Shown here: piece after piece, positions 1 through 30,058 of the stretch
How the letters are laid out: each line of letters begins with the position of its first letter
Position numbering within the stretch: position 1 is the first letter of the stretch
DNA from: Axinella damicornis
Lineage: Eukaryota > Porifera > Demospongiae > Axinellida > Axinellidae
Direction: 5' to 3'
NCBI GenBank assembly: GCA_963931865.1
Contig: OZ007509.1
Location: forward strand, 4,818,947-4,882,946
Length of the DNA stretch: 64,000 nucleotides
Position numbers and translations under genes: made by a program
Notes under the pieces: generated by a model
The model's input: only the letters and a program-made list of their open reading frames with translations
Database searches by the model: none
What the model was told of the DNA's origin: nothing

Positions 1-660
1 TTAAAATTGGCAAGGCTGCATGAATGCAATTGTCGCTTGATGTACATGAATACCCGTAACCAAATTCTGATGTAAATACCGTAAGACGGAAGACCTTCAT
101 GCAATATGTGTTACTTGGTCTACCAGTTTTGGGGTGAATATGACGGGAGCAAAATTCACAAAACCACGCCTACTGCATCGCTGTATGATTTATATGTACC
201 GCATGCAGTGCAAAACCATAGTGGATGTCCAATTGCAAGACCACACCCAGTTATGCATGCAACTGCTGATTCCATCAATACAAGAAACTCTACACCATCC
301 CAACCGAGGATTTACAGCTGCTATAAAGTTACTGCAACAAGATACTTTCAACAAGTTCGTGTGGCTCGCGGGAGGGGATTCTCCCAAGAGAGGGAGCCTA
401 GAGGAAGGAGATTCTGTCTGCGAGGCTACCTACCTGGTCCTCCATCATGAATGGTGCTTGCGCACTTGGTAAGGGGTCCCCCAACGGGTGAGAGTGGCTC
501 TTTCGCAAGTTTTCTGTCGATTTAGGACATCCAGACTGAGTTAACGTGCAGCGCAGCACACTCGGCTTGGGAATTTTCTCAATTCGGTCAATTAGATGTT
601 ACGGTACAAATTATGTAACAGTTATTAAAAAATCAGCTCGGAGTTAATTTCGAGTGGGTC
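1..660. other. 5' flank of Nup58, no recognised gene
   Basis: I find no recognisable protein, RNA gene or transposon here. Short open frames exist on both strands but overlap one another, lack splice context and resemble nothing I know. The stretch just before position 698 is probably the Nup58 promoter and 5' untranslated region; no TATA box is obvious. Confidence 0.3.
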
Positions 661-697
661 CTGTGGTCCAAGCAAGTCACTTGGAGAAGCAGTCATC

Positions 698-3600
698 ATG
701 GCTGGACTGAAGCCAGGGTTCTCCCTTGGTAAGGTGTATACTAACTGTTATTGAGATTGGTGTATAACAATGGAAGAGGGAGCTTGGGGTACCAGGGAGT
801 TCGAAGTTTGGGAATCTTAACTTGGGTTGGGGTCTGGGATCCATTGGGCAAGGTAAGGGAATAGATTTCTGGACGCTCCAGCAGTTTTGCTAACAGCGGT
901 ACACTGTCAGAAAGTTTGAAGGTGGCGTATGCATTAGTCTCGGTACCAGACTCCCTATTATAAGGGAGGGGATTTCCGGACAGTATTTTAATTCCGGACA
1001 CGTCACTTCATGGCCCTTGCATTCGCTCCCTTAGCAATTCTTCCAAATCATGGTAAGTGCGCATGCATCTATCCTACCTTCAAATTTTCCAACGCTGTGC
1101 AGTTGTTAGCAACAACTGTCCGGAAATCCCCGCCATTACCTTACCCAGGTGCATGGGGAGGTGCACTTCTCCATACTTTAGCCACATGTGCAAGTTGGTG
1201 TGAATGCCACCACGCAATTACGTATCGTTCAACCAATCAGATTCAAGCCTCTGAAATTCCGCGGACTGCAAATTGGTATATGTACCAAACTCCCTCCCCC
1301 TCTGGATAGGGAGCCAGACTCCCCTCCCCCTCTGGATAGGGAGCCAGACTCCCCTCCCCCTCTGGATAGGGAGCCAGACTCCCCTCCCCCTCTGGATAGG
1401 GAGTCAGACTCCCCTCCCCCTCTGGATAGGGAGTCTAGTGCCGAGACTAAGCATGCATGTCATTATGTGCTCCTGTTGACATGTGACAGCTACAATCTGA
1501 TTGGATCTACCGGTACCGCATTCCTTTTTCTCTCCTGCAGGTCAAACTCCCATCGCCCAGCAGCAGCAGGTGGGACTCGGGGCTCTGGGGTTACTAGGAC
1601 AGCAGCAGAGCCAAGGTCAGGGGCTGCTGATCGGTACAGGGCTCCAGTCAGGACAGCAGGGAGGACTCCAGCTTGGTACTGCCTTGCAAGGTGAGGGTGT
1701 CCGGTTGAGGCAACAGTCACGGGATGTATGGTGCTTGAGCAAGTATCCGGAGAGTATCCAGAGAGTTCTGGTTTGTGACCAGTGATGATTTGTGTACCTT
1801 GAGCTCGCTGTGTCCTAGTCTCGTTCCCAGACCTCCTTCTGAGAGGGTCTGGGCACGAGACTAGCTGCGTCCTTGTGTTTGTTATTGTAGACCTGAAATT
1901 CAAGTAAAAGGCCCCGCCCCCACTTTTATGCTCAAGTGTGGAACCAGGGGGCACATTATGAAATTACGGTACTGTCTTTTCTGTTTCGATTCTACTGAGT
2001 ATACAGTGGTATCAGTATCGGTATCAGCCCACATATTCCCTTATCGGAATCGGAAGTATCACCCAACTGGGTCCAGAGAGTTCCAATCTGCTTCTCCTCC
2101 ATCATTTTCCGTGCATTATTCTCCATGTGTGGGAGTGAAAGTGTCTTGTGGTAGGAAAGTGTAATTCAACTGACTCCTTTGCGAACCTGTGGTACCTTTC
2201 CTAGCTTCTGCACGAGGTATAGTCTCGTTCCCAGGCCTCTCAGCCTGCATATATTGACGTCTGTGCTGTAACACTATTTGAGCAAGGGCTTCCTGCTCTG
2301 TATTGACAGGCAGTAGGTGCACACCATGTTGACGATGAACACTCGTCATCGCTTCTGTTTATTGAACATGTGGACACTTATAGTAGCCTTGTTCCCAGGC
2401 ACTCGGGAACGAGGCTAACCTCATACACATAGTTGATGTTTCCCACATGATGAAGTATGCACTGTATGTATTACTATGTAAGTAGTCTAGCCAGACTCTA
2501 CAGCAATTCGTTAAATTGATGTTCTTCCTTTCAAAGGAGGGTTGAAACCCGGTATGACACAGCAGCAGTTTCAGCTAGCAGCACAGAAACCAGCTGGTGC
2601 TACAATGGGACTGCAATTAGGCCAGACAAAACAGGCGACCAGTCTACAGTTGGGACAAGCCGGAATGGGAACTGGCTTGCAGTTGGGGCAACCTGGAACA
2701 GGAACTGGCCTGCAGTTGGGACAAGCTGCAGGAGCTGGCTTGCAGTTAGGACAAGCCGGAACAGGAAGTGGCCTGCAGTTAGGGCAAGCCGGAACAGGAA
2801 CTGGCCTGCAGTTGGGACAAGCTGGAACAGGAGCTGGCCTACAGTTGGGACAAGCTGCAGGAACTGGCCTACATTTGGGTCAAGCCGGAACAGGAGCTGG
2901 CCCAGGAGCTGGCCTACCACTGGGACAAGCTGGAATAGGAACTGGCCTGCAGTTGGGGCAAGCTGGAACAGGAACTGGCCTGCAGTTGGGGCAAGCTAGA
3001 ACACTACAGTTGGGACAAGCTACAGGAGCTGGCCTACCACTGGGACAAACTGCAGGAGCTGGCCTTCAGTTGGGGCAAGCCAGCACAGGAACTGGCCTTC
3101 AGTTGGGGCAAGCCGGAACAGGAACTGGCCTTCAGTTGGGGCAAGCCGGAACAGGTACTGGCCTGCAGTTAGGGCAAATGGGAACAGGAGCTGGCCTGCA
3201 GTTAGGGCAAACGGGAACAGGAACTGGCCTACAGTTGGGGCAAGCCGGAACAGGAACTGGCCTACAGTTGGGGCAAGCCGGAACAGGAACTGGCCTGCAG
3301 TTAGGGCAAACGGGAACAGGAGCTGGCCTACAGTTAGGGCAAACGGGAACAGGAACTGGCCTACAGTTGGGGCAAGCCGGAACAGGAACTGGCCTACAGT
3401 TGGGGCAAGCCGGAACAGGTACTGGCCTGCAGTTAGGGCAACCGGGAACAGGAGCTGGCCTGCAGTTAGGGCAAACGGGAACAGGAACTGGCCTACAGTT
3501 AGGACAGGCCAGAACAGGTACTGGCCTACAGTTGGGACAAGCTGGAACTGGACTGCAATTGGGACAGGCTGGAATTGGAACTGGACAGCAAGGAACCCAT

Positions 3601-6600
3601 CAACTCGGCCAAGGAATCAAGCTAGGATTACAGCAACCCACGTCTACATCTCAGGGCTTGACTGGTCTCACTGGTCTGCAAACCGGACAAGCCAGTCAAC
3701 CAAGTTCAATCCTTGGAGCACAAACAGCAGGGCTTCAGTTGGGTCAAGCCCAGCAAACTGGTCTGGCTGGACTGACGAGCACAAATACGACATCTGGTTT
3801 GAAGTTGGGAATTGGCTTACCAACTACTGCTACTAGTGGAGCTGGATTGGGCGTGGGCTTAACAGGACTACCCACTTCCTCTGCAACTGGTCTCACTAAT
3901 GTCACCACTGCTACCGGACTTCAACCCGCATTCAGAGGGCTGGGGGGTGTGGACCCTGGTGCAGCAGCTGGGAAAGACGCAAGCAAGAATGGGTGAGTAA
4001 AAAGCATGGCAAGAGGACGGCAACGGGACGGTAATCTGTGATTGTGTCTGTCTGGTTTTCTTCTTTCTTTCTTCTGTAGCCCCACATCTGCTCAGGATTC
4101 TCCTCTACCTCCCGACCTTGGTCAGCTTGTGGAGTCATTCCAGAAGTTTATGAAACAGCAGAAAGAGATGAGCGATGAGATCAGTCACTTCTCGGACAAG
4201 GCCATGAGGAAAGTCAAGCAGGACACCATTTCACAAGCACAGGTGTGGATGCAGTTAGAAGTATGCAGTAGCTTGCCCACATCTCCGATTTAAGACGTTG
4301 ATAGATGTGATTGAAAGTAGGGCTTGAACGACTAGGGAACTTCCCTAGTCAACTAATTGGTTAATAGCGTACATGACTAATTGAGTACTAAAAAGTTAGC
4401 CAGCTTAGCCAGCTTGACTCACACTTCCTGCGTTGGCAGCGCAACAGGTCTGGCAGGCCCGGCCACTGCTGTATGGTGCCTGATCTAGAACTAGCAGAGC
4501 TCTCAGCCATCTTGTCAGAGCTCTCAGCCATCTTGTCAGAGCACGAGGTAATGAATGAGCATGTGCAGTGACCATTCAGCACGCAGGGATTTTAGTCAAC
4601 GCCTTAGTTCAGTCGATTAGTGAACTAATTCGACTAATCGTTCAGGCCCTAATTGAAAGTGTATAATGTATTGAATATACCATAGTGTCCCGCTAATACA
4701 CAATACGCCCTCCCCCTCTTATGGCCCTCGCGTTGAAGTGACAGCTCTTCTCGCTGATGTAGGGAGACCATGCATAATGACCGCGAACAGTACTGGTGAT
4801 CATTTGGAGACACCACTCTCTTCCCTCTGTAGGCGTTGGGTGCAGTGGCCTCCCAGGTCCAAAAGGATGCTCAGGTTGTTGGCTTCCTCAAGCAAGAGAC
4901 CACAGAGGTACGTGTGACTATGCCCTGGTTGTCCGGGGATGGCCAGGGGTACATAAGTTCCTTTTCCTCAGTGGGTGATTTGTATGAGACTCAGACCACA
5001 TTCGTTTGTCATTTTAATTGACATAGGGTTCCCTGTGAAATAAGGTCCTATGCCTCTCTGCTTCTCTCCCTCCCTCCCTCCCTCCCTCCCTCCCTCCCTC
5101 CCTCCCTCCCTCCCTCCCTCCCTCCCTCCCTCCCTCCCTCCCTCCCTCCCTCCCTCCCTCCCTCCCTCCCTCCCTCCCTCCCTCCCTCCTTCCCTCCCTC
5201 CCTCTCCAATCCCTCCCTTCTCTCACTCTGTTTCTCCCCTCTTACCCCTACCCTCCCAGCACCCTGTCTAAACTGACAGGTCCACAATCAATACCAACTG
5301 TTCTTCTCTTCCCTTAGGAGCTGAGGAATGCTGAGATAACCCGGCGAACCCAAGAACTCCCCGCTGGCCTGCAACATGAGAACACTGCCCCAGCTGAGTA
5401 CGTTGCCTTTTCAGGGATGCAACTTTGAACTTGTTTCGTAATGTGTTCGTAGTCACAGAAATGCCTTTGCTGCCTGTTTCCTATAATACGTATATCCAGG
5501 TACTTTCAGCAGCTGGTATCCTCATATGAAGCCAAGATGCAAGTCTATCGGCAGCAGATTGAGGAGCTAGAAAGTCACCTTTCCACCCTTGCCACTGACT
5601 TTGGGGTCTCACCACAGAGTGAGTGTCCTTGTGGTACCACCCACACACTCACCCACTCACCCTCCCAACTACCCACATGCTCACTGACTCACTCACCCAC
5701 TCACTGACTCACGCACTCACCCATCCACCCACCCACTCCCTCACTCACTCACCCACTCACTCACTCACCCACCCACTCATTCGCCCGCCCATCACCATGT
5801 TATTGGTGTTGTGTGTGTACATAGCTGAATAGAACATACCTGTACCTGTGCCATCTCGTATGATTACATCATGGATAATACATACCAACAGGATCATGAC
5901 ACGAATACTACAGAAGAGAACGTTACATACTACAATAACTGTTAATCCTCATGCTGGCACGTAGTGTCTTCCGACTGCCATGCTTCTTGAACGTTTCTTA
6001 CGATGTTCTGTCGTTCCAGCTCTATGCAAAAGAAAAGCATTGGACAGCTGTCCAGAGCACCATACATGTATGTATTCAACAGGGTAGCCCCTTCAGCTAA
6101 TTGTGCTGATCTTCCAGGGGGCCCTGCATGTGCACAAGGATACATAAAAAAAAAACTATATGCCTCATGTCTGGGTGGATCAGGAGGTCCCAGTGGGAAA
6201 ATATATAGCCTTGTTATCCAAGACGCTGGCTATGATCTGCTGTTGAACTGCTTGTCTCGGGGCCTGGTAAACACCGTCTGGCCATAAATAGCGCTTTGTC
6301 TCATCTTCAGTTGACTCCATAAGTAGGTAGGTGTCATTGGTTACGTGGCAGAGTCCTTCTCTGTCGATCATCTCAACCCAGTCACAGGTTGACTCAATGG
6401 CCAGTAGCATCACCTTGCTCTGGCTCCATAGCCGAAAGGACGCTCAGGAACCGGTCTCTCTTTTATGGATCTCTGACTGCTTACATCTTGCCTTAAATTG
6501 TCTTTTCAGCTTCCTCACCACGTATCCGGTCATGCATCAAATGACATTCTGCTCCCACAATGTTGGAGCGCTATGCAGCTCAGGCACTGCTGTTGATGAG

Positions 6601-8983
6601 CCCTCACTCACCTCAGCTGCAATGAGTCACTTTAATAGCCTATGAGCGGCAGTTTCTTTGAAGTCCTAGTCACTCACTGTGTTTGCTACCTTCTGCCATG
6701 ATTGTCAACGCCTCACAATTTCCGTATACTCACTTAACAAGGATTGCAGCGCATAAATTACGGAAACGTTTCCAATCATTAGTATGTATTATACAAACAC
6801 TTTTTCCTGTTCTCGCATAATTTTCATATTTTAATATGACTCCTGTTTCTCTCTGTGTGTCTGTTCTGTTTCTGCAGACATTGTGGAGATTCTGCAGCTC
6901 CAGTACAAGCCATTCATCTTATTGGCAGCGCAGCTGCAGTCCGTCCACGAGCATGTCCAGGTAACATGTGATGTGTAATCAACTAGACACTGCAAGTGTT
7001 GGTTCTGCTCAGGCCTGTATGCCCGATGCAGTCTGCCTATGACGTCAAACCTGAGGAACCTAGGGCCGTGTTAATTGGTTGAGGGATGCCTCATTAAATA
7101 TTCATGTACAGTCTAAAGTTAATTAATTCTTTCCCAGCCAGAATTGCATTTCTAGCCCCATGGGACAAGAGCAATCACGGCCATGTGCTGTCACCCTGCG
7201 GCTTTACCACATACCATTTGCCTCTTACTGTTCCCTTGGGCTTACACACAATTGCAAGACCCCTCATGCCAATATTGGTCTCCTCCCCCCTTCCTTCTCA
7301 TCCCAACCCCCCCCCCCCCCCCCCCCCCCCCCACTCCTTATCCCTCTCTCTCTCTCCAGTCCCTGAAGGAGCAGTATCTGAGCTACAGGAAGGTGTTCCT
7401 ACAAGATTCCACAGACGTGTTTGAGGAGCAAAGGAAGAAAGCAAAGCTAGGTATACATATACAGTAAAACCTCCGATAGTGGACCCTCCAAGATAGGGAC
7501 ACAATATAATAAACCTCTCTACAAAGGATGTTTTTCAAGGTCCCAAATAATTGGTTTGCCTATGGTTCTTGAACCTCCGAGAAGAGGACAACCTCTCTAC
7601 AAAGGACAAAAGACTTGAATTTATATTGTTCCCAAAGTGTCCTTTGTTCGGAGGTTTGACTGTAGACCTGTATGCGTAAACACATGGTGGTATCATACTA
7701 TCATGTGGGGCTGCTGGCCACAAGAAGATAGATCTTACACGTCAGCTGGTCTGGTGGTGTGTCCACAAGCTTGCACTCATACCCAACCAACACAAATGCA
7801 GATAATTAACCAACAGCAGCCACATTTCAGTACAGACTACGTACCAGAACACATACGTATACATATACACTGTTGACAAACCGGGTACATGTTCACCTCG
7901 TTCCCACAGCGGAGGCCTGGGAATGAGGCTGGGTACATGTACATGTATCATTTGTGTGAAGTTGGCTGACCGCCATTCCGAGTAATATAGCATCATAAAC
8001 ACATGTATATCCTGCTACATGATCTGTGTGATAAAATGTGTTGGAGTGCTTTACAAGTTACAAACTGTATGTACATGCATGCCCAGATGCTGAGCGCTCC
8101 AAGCAAGTGAAAACAGGCCCCCACCCCTCCTCTTCTGTGATGGGACAAGCCACAGCTGCTCTTGCTGCATTCTCTGCATCAGGTACTGTTCTATTCGGGC
8201 CAGAAAAGGTTCTAGGAAAGGGATGTTTGTACACCGTACGAGTTATCCTCGTTCCCAGGCCATCCCCTCAACCAGTATTTGATCACTTGCAGTATGCAAA
8301 TACGCATACTGGTGGTGGGAATGGCCTGGGAATGAGGCTAGTGCGAGTATTAACTCGTTTCTTTCTGTCCCATCCCTCAGATTACCTCCAGGTGCCTGGT
8401 GCGATTGGGGCTGGTGGGCTTGGGGGACTGCAGACCTCTGGTTTAGGCGGGTTTGGGGGACTGCAACAGAACTCCCTCGTAGGGGGACACGCTCAGACCG
8501 CTGGACTGACTTTGGGAGGTCGGTGATCACTCGTTCTGAGCTAGCACCTGGGAACATGTCTCGTATCTTGCTTGCCGGTCAATCTGGTCCAATGAATAGC
8601 CCCTTCAGTTCAAAATATTATCAAGTGAAATGTGAATGCACACATACACTATCCACGTCTTGTGAGCATGTGTTTAGGGTTTTGGTCGCTGTGTGCAGCC
8701 AGCCAGCCCTGGCAGTAGCATGTGAAGTCTATACAGGGGGTACCCAGCAGAGCATGTTTGGTTTTGTACATCCGTTCCCTGCACTGCAGGTAGCAACCTT
8801 GGCATGGGTGCAGGTGGCATTGGAACTGGAGGGATAGGAACTCTCGGGATTGCTACCACCCAACCCTCACTAATGGGAGGGGCCACTATGAGTGGGCTGA
8901 ACCTAGCAGGAAATTCCCAGTCCTTCCAGCTACAGAGACCACCTTTAGGGAAGAGAAGGCCGCCGGCGAATATAAATTTATAA
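698..8983 (+). CDS. NUP58: Nucleoporin Nup58/p45 (NUPL1-like), complete, 12 exons
   Basis: Central-channel nucleoporin that with Nup62 and Nup54 forms the coiled-coil Nup62 complex of the nuclear pore. Exons joined by eye, all GT-AG: 698-728, 1541-1690, 2537-3992, 4080-4242, 4833-4907, 5318-5397, 5500-5618, 6878-6960, 7360-7450, 8087-8182, 8381-8518, 8790-8983 (stop TAA 8981-8983). The sum is 2676 nt, 891 residues, larger than the roughly 600 of vertebrate Nup58. Residues about 546-749 carry the diagnostic coiled-coil region: LPPDL, FQKFMKQQKEM, KAMRKV, ELRNAEI, YRQQIEELE.HL, AAQLQSVHEHV, SLKEQYLSYRKVFL. This matches vertebrate Nup58 in order and spacing. The N-terminal part and the tail are Gly/Gln/Leu-rich, and the C-terminus ends with basic KRRPP as in the family. 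Oddity: only two FG dipeptides are seen, and the repeat domain uses LQLG. The start is the first ATG of MAGLKPGFSLG. An AATAAA lies at about 9358. The intron-11 donor (GTCGGT at 8519) is weak. Confidence 0.93.
849..1146 (-). mobile_element. Small inverted-repeat element (TTTCCGGACA family), two pieces
   Basis: The segment about 957-1146 runs between GGGATTTCCGGACAGT and its inverse ACTGTCCGGAAATCCCC. A truncated relative precedes it at about 849-940. Its interior (AATTCCGGACACG, GCTAACAACTGCACAG in reverse) is nearly the same as the copy at 29121-29364, in opposite orientation. It sits in Nup58 intron 1. It is non-coding and probably a MITE. Confidence 0.65.
1293..1435. repeat. 30-bp minisatellite, about 5 copies
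   Basis: The unit CCCCTCTGGATAGGGAGCC plus AGACTCCCCT is repeated nearly perfectly about five times in Nup58 intron 1. It is open in several frames only because the unit length is divisible by three. Confidence 0.85.
1816..1863. mobile_element. Foldback element, 48 bp, 9-bp target duplication
   Basis: TAGTCTCGTTCCCAGACC pairs with GGTCTGGGCACGAGACTA. Flanks are GCTGTGTCC (1807-1815) and GCTGCGTCC (1864-1872), a 9-bp duplication with one mismatch. Member of the TAGCCTCGTTCCCAGGCC foldback family. Confidence 0.75.
2605..3560 (+). repeat. LQLGQ coding repeat array inside Nup58 exon 3
   Basis: About 30 copies of an 8-11 residue repeat, consensus GLQLGQAGTGT, coded by 24-33-bp DNA units, spanning roughly residues 83-401. 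The variable part is AGTGT, TGTGA, PGTGA or AAGAG. A few units read LPLGQ or LHLGQ. The block takes the place occupied in other Nup58 proteins by FG/GLFG repeats. Units near the 3' end of the block are more alike, suggesting recent expansion. Confidence 0.9.
4318..4651. mobile_element. hAT-like MITE with 8-bp target duplication
   Basis: The ends are TAGGGCTTGAACGACTAG and CTAATCGTTCAGGCCCTA, inverted. The flanking ATTGAAAG (4310-4317 and 4652-4659) is a perfect 8-bp duplication, as hAT transposons make. No coding capacity; it lies in Nup58 intron 4. A second, more divergent copy lies at 45706-46163. Confidence 0.8.
5065..5215. repeat. (CCCT)n microsatellite, about 150 bp
   Basis: A long, nearly pure CCCT tract in Nup58 intron 5, about 100 bp upstream of the exon 6 acceptor. 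It generates spurious open frames on both strands. Confidence 0.95.
5634..5790. repeat. ACTC-rich simple repeat
   Basis: Imperfect CACTCACCCACTCAC repeats just after the exon 7 donor of Nup58. Non-coding. Confidence 0.8.
6185..6560 (-). pseudogene. Broken transposase fragment, P-element/THAP9-like C-terminal region
   Basis: On the minus strand, frames interrupted by stops and shifts contain GYVVRKLKRQF followed by DWVEMIDREGLCHV and a short acidic tail. The pattern GYVVRKL then W-x-x-x-I-x-R-x-G-L is one I associate with the C-terminal part of P-element/THAP9-type transposases; this is from memory and not certain. No intact ORF remains. It lies in Nup58 intron 7, antisense to the gene. Confidence 0.35.
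7462..7662. mobile_element. pogo/Tc1-mariner-like MITE, TA target site
   Basis: Starts CAGTAAAACCTCCGATAGTG and ends in the inverse of CAGTCAAACCTCCGAACAAA. Flanked by TA on both sides (7460-7461, 7663-7664). About 201 bp with no ORF; it begins 11 bases after the exon 9 donor of Nup58. The TIR and TA duplication are typical of Tc1/mariner/pogo derivatives. Confidence 0.75.
7893..7931. mobile_element. Foldback element, 39 bp, 9-bp target duplication
   Basis: TCACCTCGTTCCCACAGC against GGCCTGGGAATGAGGCTG. Perfect 9-bp duplication GGTACATGT at 7884-7892 and 7932-7940. Nup58 intron 9. Confidence 0.75.
8244..8340. mobile_element. Foldback element, 97 bp
   Basis: TATCCTCGTTCCCAGGCCAT pairs with ATGGCCTGGGAATGAGGCTA. 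The interior TTTGATCACTTGCAGTATG is shared with several other copies. Flanks GTACGAGT and GTGCGAGT suggest an 8-9-bp duplication with one mismatch. Confidence 0.7.
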
Positions 8984-11890
8984 AATTATCTGCACCATTC
9001 TTTACCACTTTTGTTCTCAATGATTCATACTAACATACTCTCCCATGGCATGCAGTTTCTAGTCTCTACAATATTTGTCGAGCTCGTGGAGAGTCCAGTC
9101 TAGCCATGAATCGAGTGCACTATCTTTGGCAGAGAAGATTCACTCAGTGTGCAACGGGTTAATCTTTCCTACTCCCATTCCTATTATCACATAATTACTT
9201 GAATGCTGGAATACTATAGCTAGCTGTATTTGCAGCTCGTCAAGAGCTAGGGCTGGAGCAATTAAGCCATAATTATACATGTAATTCATGCATAAGTTCC
9301 ACTTACATTTCCACAGTGTTGCCGCCATCCGGCAGCACACAATTGGATTCATATTGGAATAAATGAACACCCTCAACCTGACCACAAATCCAGGCACTGA
9401 GGTATAGTCATGTGACCAGGTCATGAGGATGAACCATGGATAGTTCATTAATTTGTACTTGTAATCAGTTTACTCCTCCTTTGCATTGAGTTCGTCATCT
9501 GAATGTTGTCTGGTAATAATGTTATCTTATGTACGTATATACAATACTTGTATGAAGGATTGCACATGCATAAGGATGAACTAACATGCAGTAAGCTCCA
9601 TGTGTACATATTTAGATGAATATTGTGATTGGGAGAAATTTTTGGCTTTAAGTTATAGCTATATAATAGGGTGACTAGAAATTTCATTTCCATAGTATAG
9701 GGCTGATGGCTTTAATTGAATTAATTCTATAGAGAGACCAATCATAATATATTTGAGACCGTCCTTTGTGTTATCTTATTATGCCTTGTATTGTTGAGAG
9801 GTCTATTATTATTATATATTGTAGCTAAAAATGCCTAAAATCCCTTGAAAAGAACAAGCCTACATGTAGCAACCTACCCCCTAAAGGACTTGAAGAAAGT
9901 AAGCAAGAAACAAATGAGCAGCCTCCCTCCATAAAAAAAGAAGAAACACCCCAAATCATAATGATAGCTAATGCAATGCAGCCCCCTCCATTAAAAAGAA
10001 AAAGAAAAAAAAACTTGAAAAAAGAAAGAAAAAAAAACAACCTAGCAACACACCCATCCCTCCATGACAGGTCAGACACCAAAGTGTGCAGCCTCAGGAG
10101 CGCTGGATAGGCGTGTCTGGAATCACAGGAGGCTAACCTGCTTTCTACCACACACCTTTAGCTTCGGTGGTCAGATGGGAACCGGCGTACTCTGGCTGCT
10201 AGGCGGGGAAGTCGAGAACCGGTATGTACGGAGGGGCCCGACCTCGTACTCGGTTATTGGGGAGGCAATGTTCAGACCCCAGTCTGCAAGCGAACACGCC
10301 ATCCCGACTTCCCGCCAAAACTTGATACAAATTCAGTATTTAACCCCCAGTCCTGCTGAAACCGGTTGCGCATGCGCGCACCATTTCCCGCCAAAAATAT
10401 TTCAACGTCAGGCACGGGGCCACAGTTACCAAATTGCCAGACACAATGCCATTTTGGTTGGTTGTTTTTCCCCTCGGGCAAAAAAGTACTCGGAGTGGCA
10501 ATTTGGTACTTGCAGGGATTCTAGCCTTTTTATGCCGTCAAAACCGCTTCCCTATCCCCCCCTAAGCCCTCTCGCTACCTCCATTTCAGCTCTGCGCATG
10601 GGCGCTGCACCACAGACGTCCTCTTGGTGGACGTGGGCGCCCACAGCCCTGTACCTTCAAGCGATTCGACCCAGCCAAGTGTTTTCTGACGTGATATACA
10701 CTCAGTGATGAGAGATCTGCCCCACAACTGCAGAAAAAAAGGGGAAAAAAGCCTAGCAGCTTCCATGAGAAAAAAAAAGAACAAAAGAAGAAAGAAAAAA
10801 AGAAGACATACCAAGAAGAAAAAAAACAAGAAAGAAAAATACAACCTAGCAACAACCCATCCCTCCGTGACAGGTCAGACACCGAAGTGTGCAGCCTCAG
10901 GAGCGCTGGATAGGCGTGACTGGAATCACAGGAGGCTAACCTGCTTTCTACCAGAACACCTTTAGCTTCGGTGGTCAGATGGGAACCGGCGTACTCAAGC
11001 TGCTAGGCGGGGAAGTCGAGAACCGGTATGTACGGAGTGGCCCAGACTCGTACTCGGTTATTGGGGAGGCGAACACTCAACCCCCAGGCTGCAAAGCAAG
11101 TGCTTAGCGAGTGTGCCATCCCGACATCCCGCCAAAACTAGGTACAAATTCAGTATTTAAGCCACAGCCACCTGTTTCCGGTTGCGCATGCGCGTGCCAC
11201 CGGATTTAGACTTCCCGCCAAATATTTGAACTTTGAACCTTGCCACAACACTACTCGAGCTACGCGCACGCAGCTAGCTACAGGCTACATGTACAGCTCC
11301 TGGAAACAGCTGACCTCGCCCTCCTTCCAAGCTCCCTGCTCCACTTATCGTCGAATAGTATTTGCCGTTGCCTCGCTTGAACTTTTGTATCCTGAAGCTT
11401 TTCCACATCTGACAAGTTCCTGAGTAATGCTTGAACACTTGAATTTCAGTGCTAGTTAAGTAGTAGTTGGAAGCCAATACTAGTGTCACTGGTCTCCAAC
11501 AACTGGTAGCATTTAACTGTGTGTGTAGTCAAAACTGGAGCTAGGTCAGTTACATGTGGAAGGTCTTTGAGCTGATGATTTATGCTGTGTGAGGTTACAA
11601 TAGGGGACCCAATGAAAAAGATGAAGTAACCTTGAATCAAGTGTGCTAGAACCCAAGAACCAAGTGACTACGTTTGCAAACTACAGTTACGAATGAGTGC
11701 ATGCAAACAAAGTCAAGTCCTAAATCCAGTCCAAAATGGTCCAGTCCAGAGTCCAGGTTTTGCACTAACCCATCGTGTATTTCAATGTGATCATAATATT
11801 CCAAGGTTGAACATATGAGAAATGCAGTAAACAAAGGTGTACATGCACAATAAGATGACCAAAGTCAGCTAAACTCTACTGATTCAAAGG
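8984..11890. other. Intergenic region between convergent Nup58 and DHX15
   Basis: It carries the Nup58 3' UTR (AATAAA near 9358), an A/T-rich middle with A-rich tracts (9830-10050, 10735-10840), and the duplicated GC-richer block listed separately. I see no gene. The stretch 11250-11890 shows nothing recognisable beyond the DHX15 3' flank. Confidence 0.5.
10060..11240. repeat. Tandemly duplicated block, period about 803 bp
   Basis: GACAGGTCAGACACC at about 10068 recurs at about 10871, and the following 200-plus bases (AGTGTGCAGCCTCAGGAGCG, CTTCGGTGGTCAGATGGGAA, GTCGAGAACCGGTATGTACG) are nearly identical. Each unit ends in a GC-rich part with TGCGCATGCGCG (10367-10378, 11183-11194) followed by TTCCCGCC. 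The GC-rich part alone recurs at 33903-34105. Confidence 0.75.

Positions 11891-30058
<18,168 letters not shown>

Noticed and set aside
1188..1694. 168-residue frame over the 30-bp repeat
   Set aside because: It runs through intron, repeat and a Nup58 exon in the wrong frame.
2600..2920. Minus-strand frame rich in FRLV/GQLL
   Set aside because: Antisense shadow of the Nup58 LQLGQ repeats.
5014..5287. Gly-Arg-Glu and Pro-Ser repeat proteins
   Set aside because: CCCT microsatellite readout within Nup58 intron 5.
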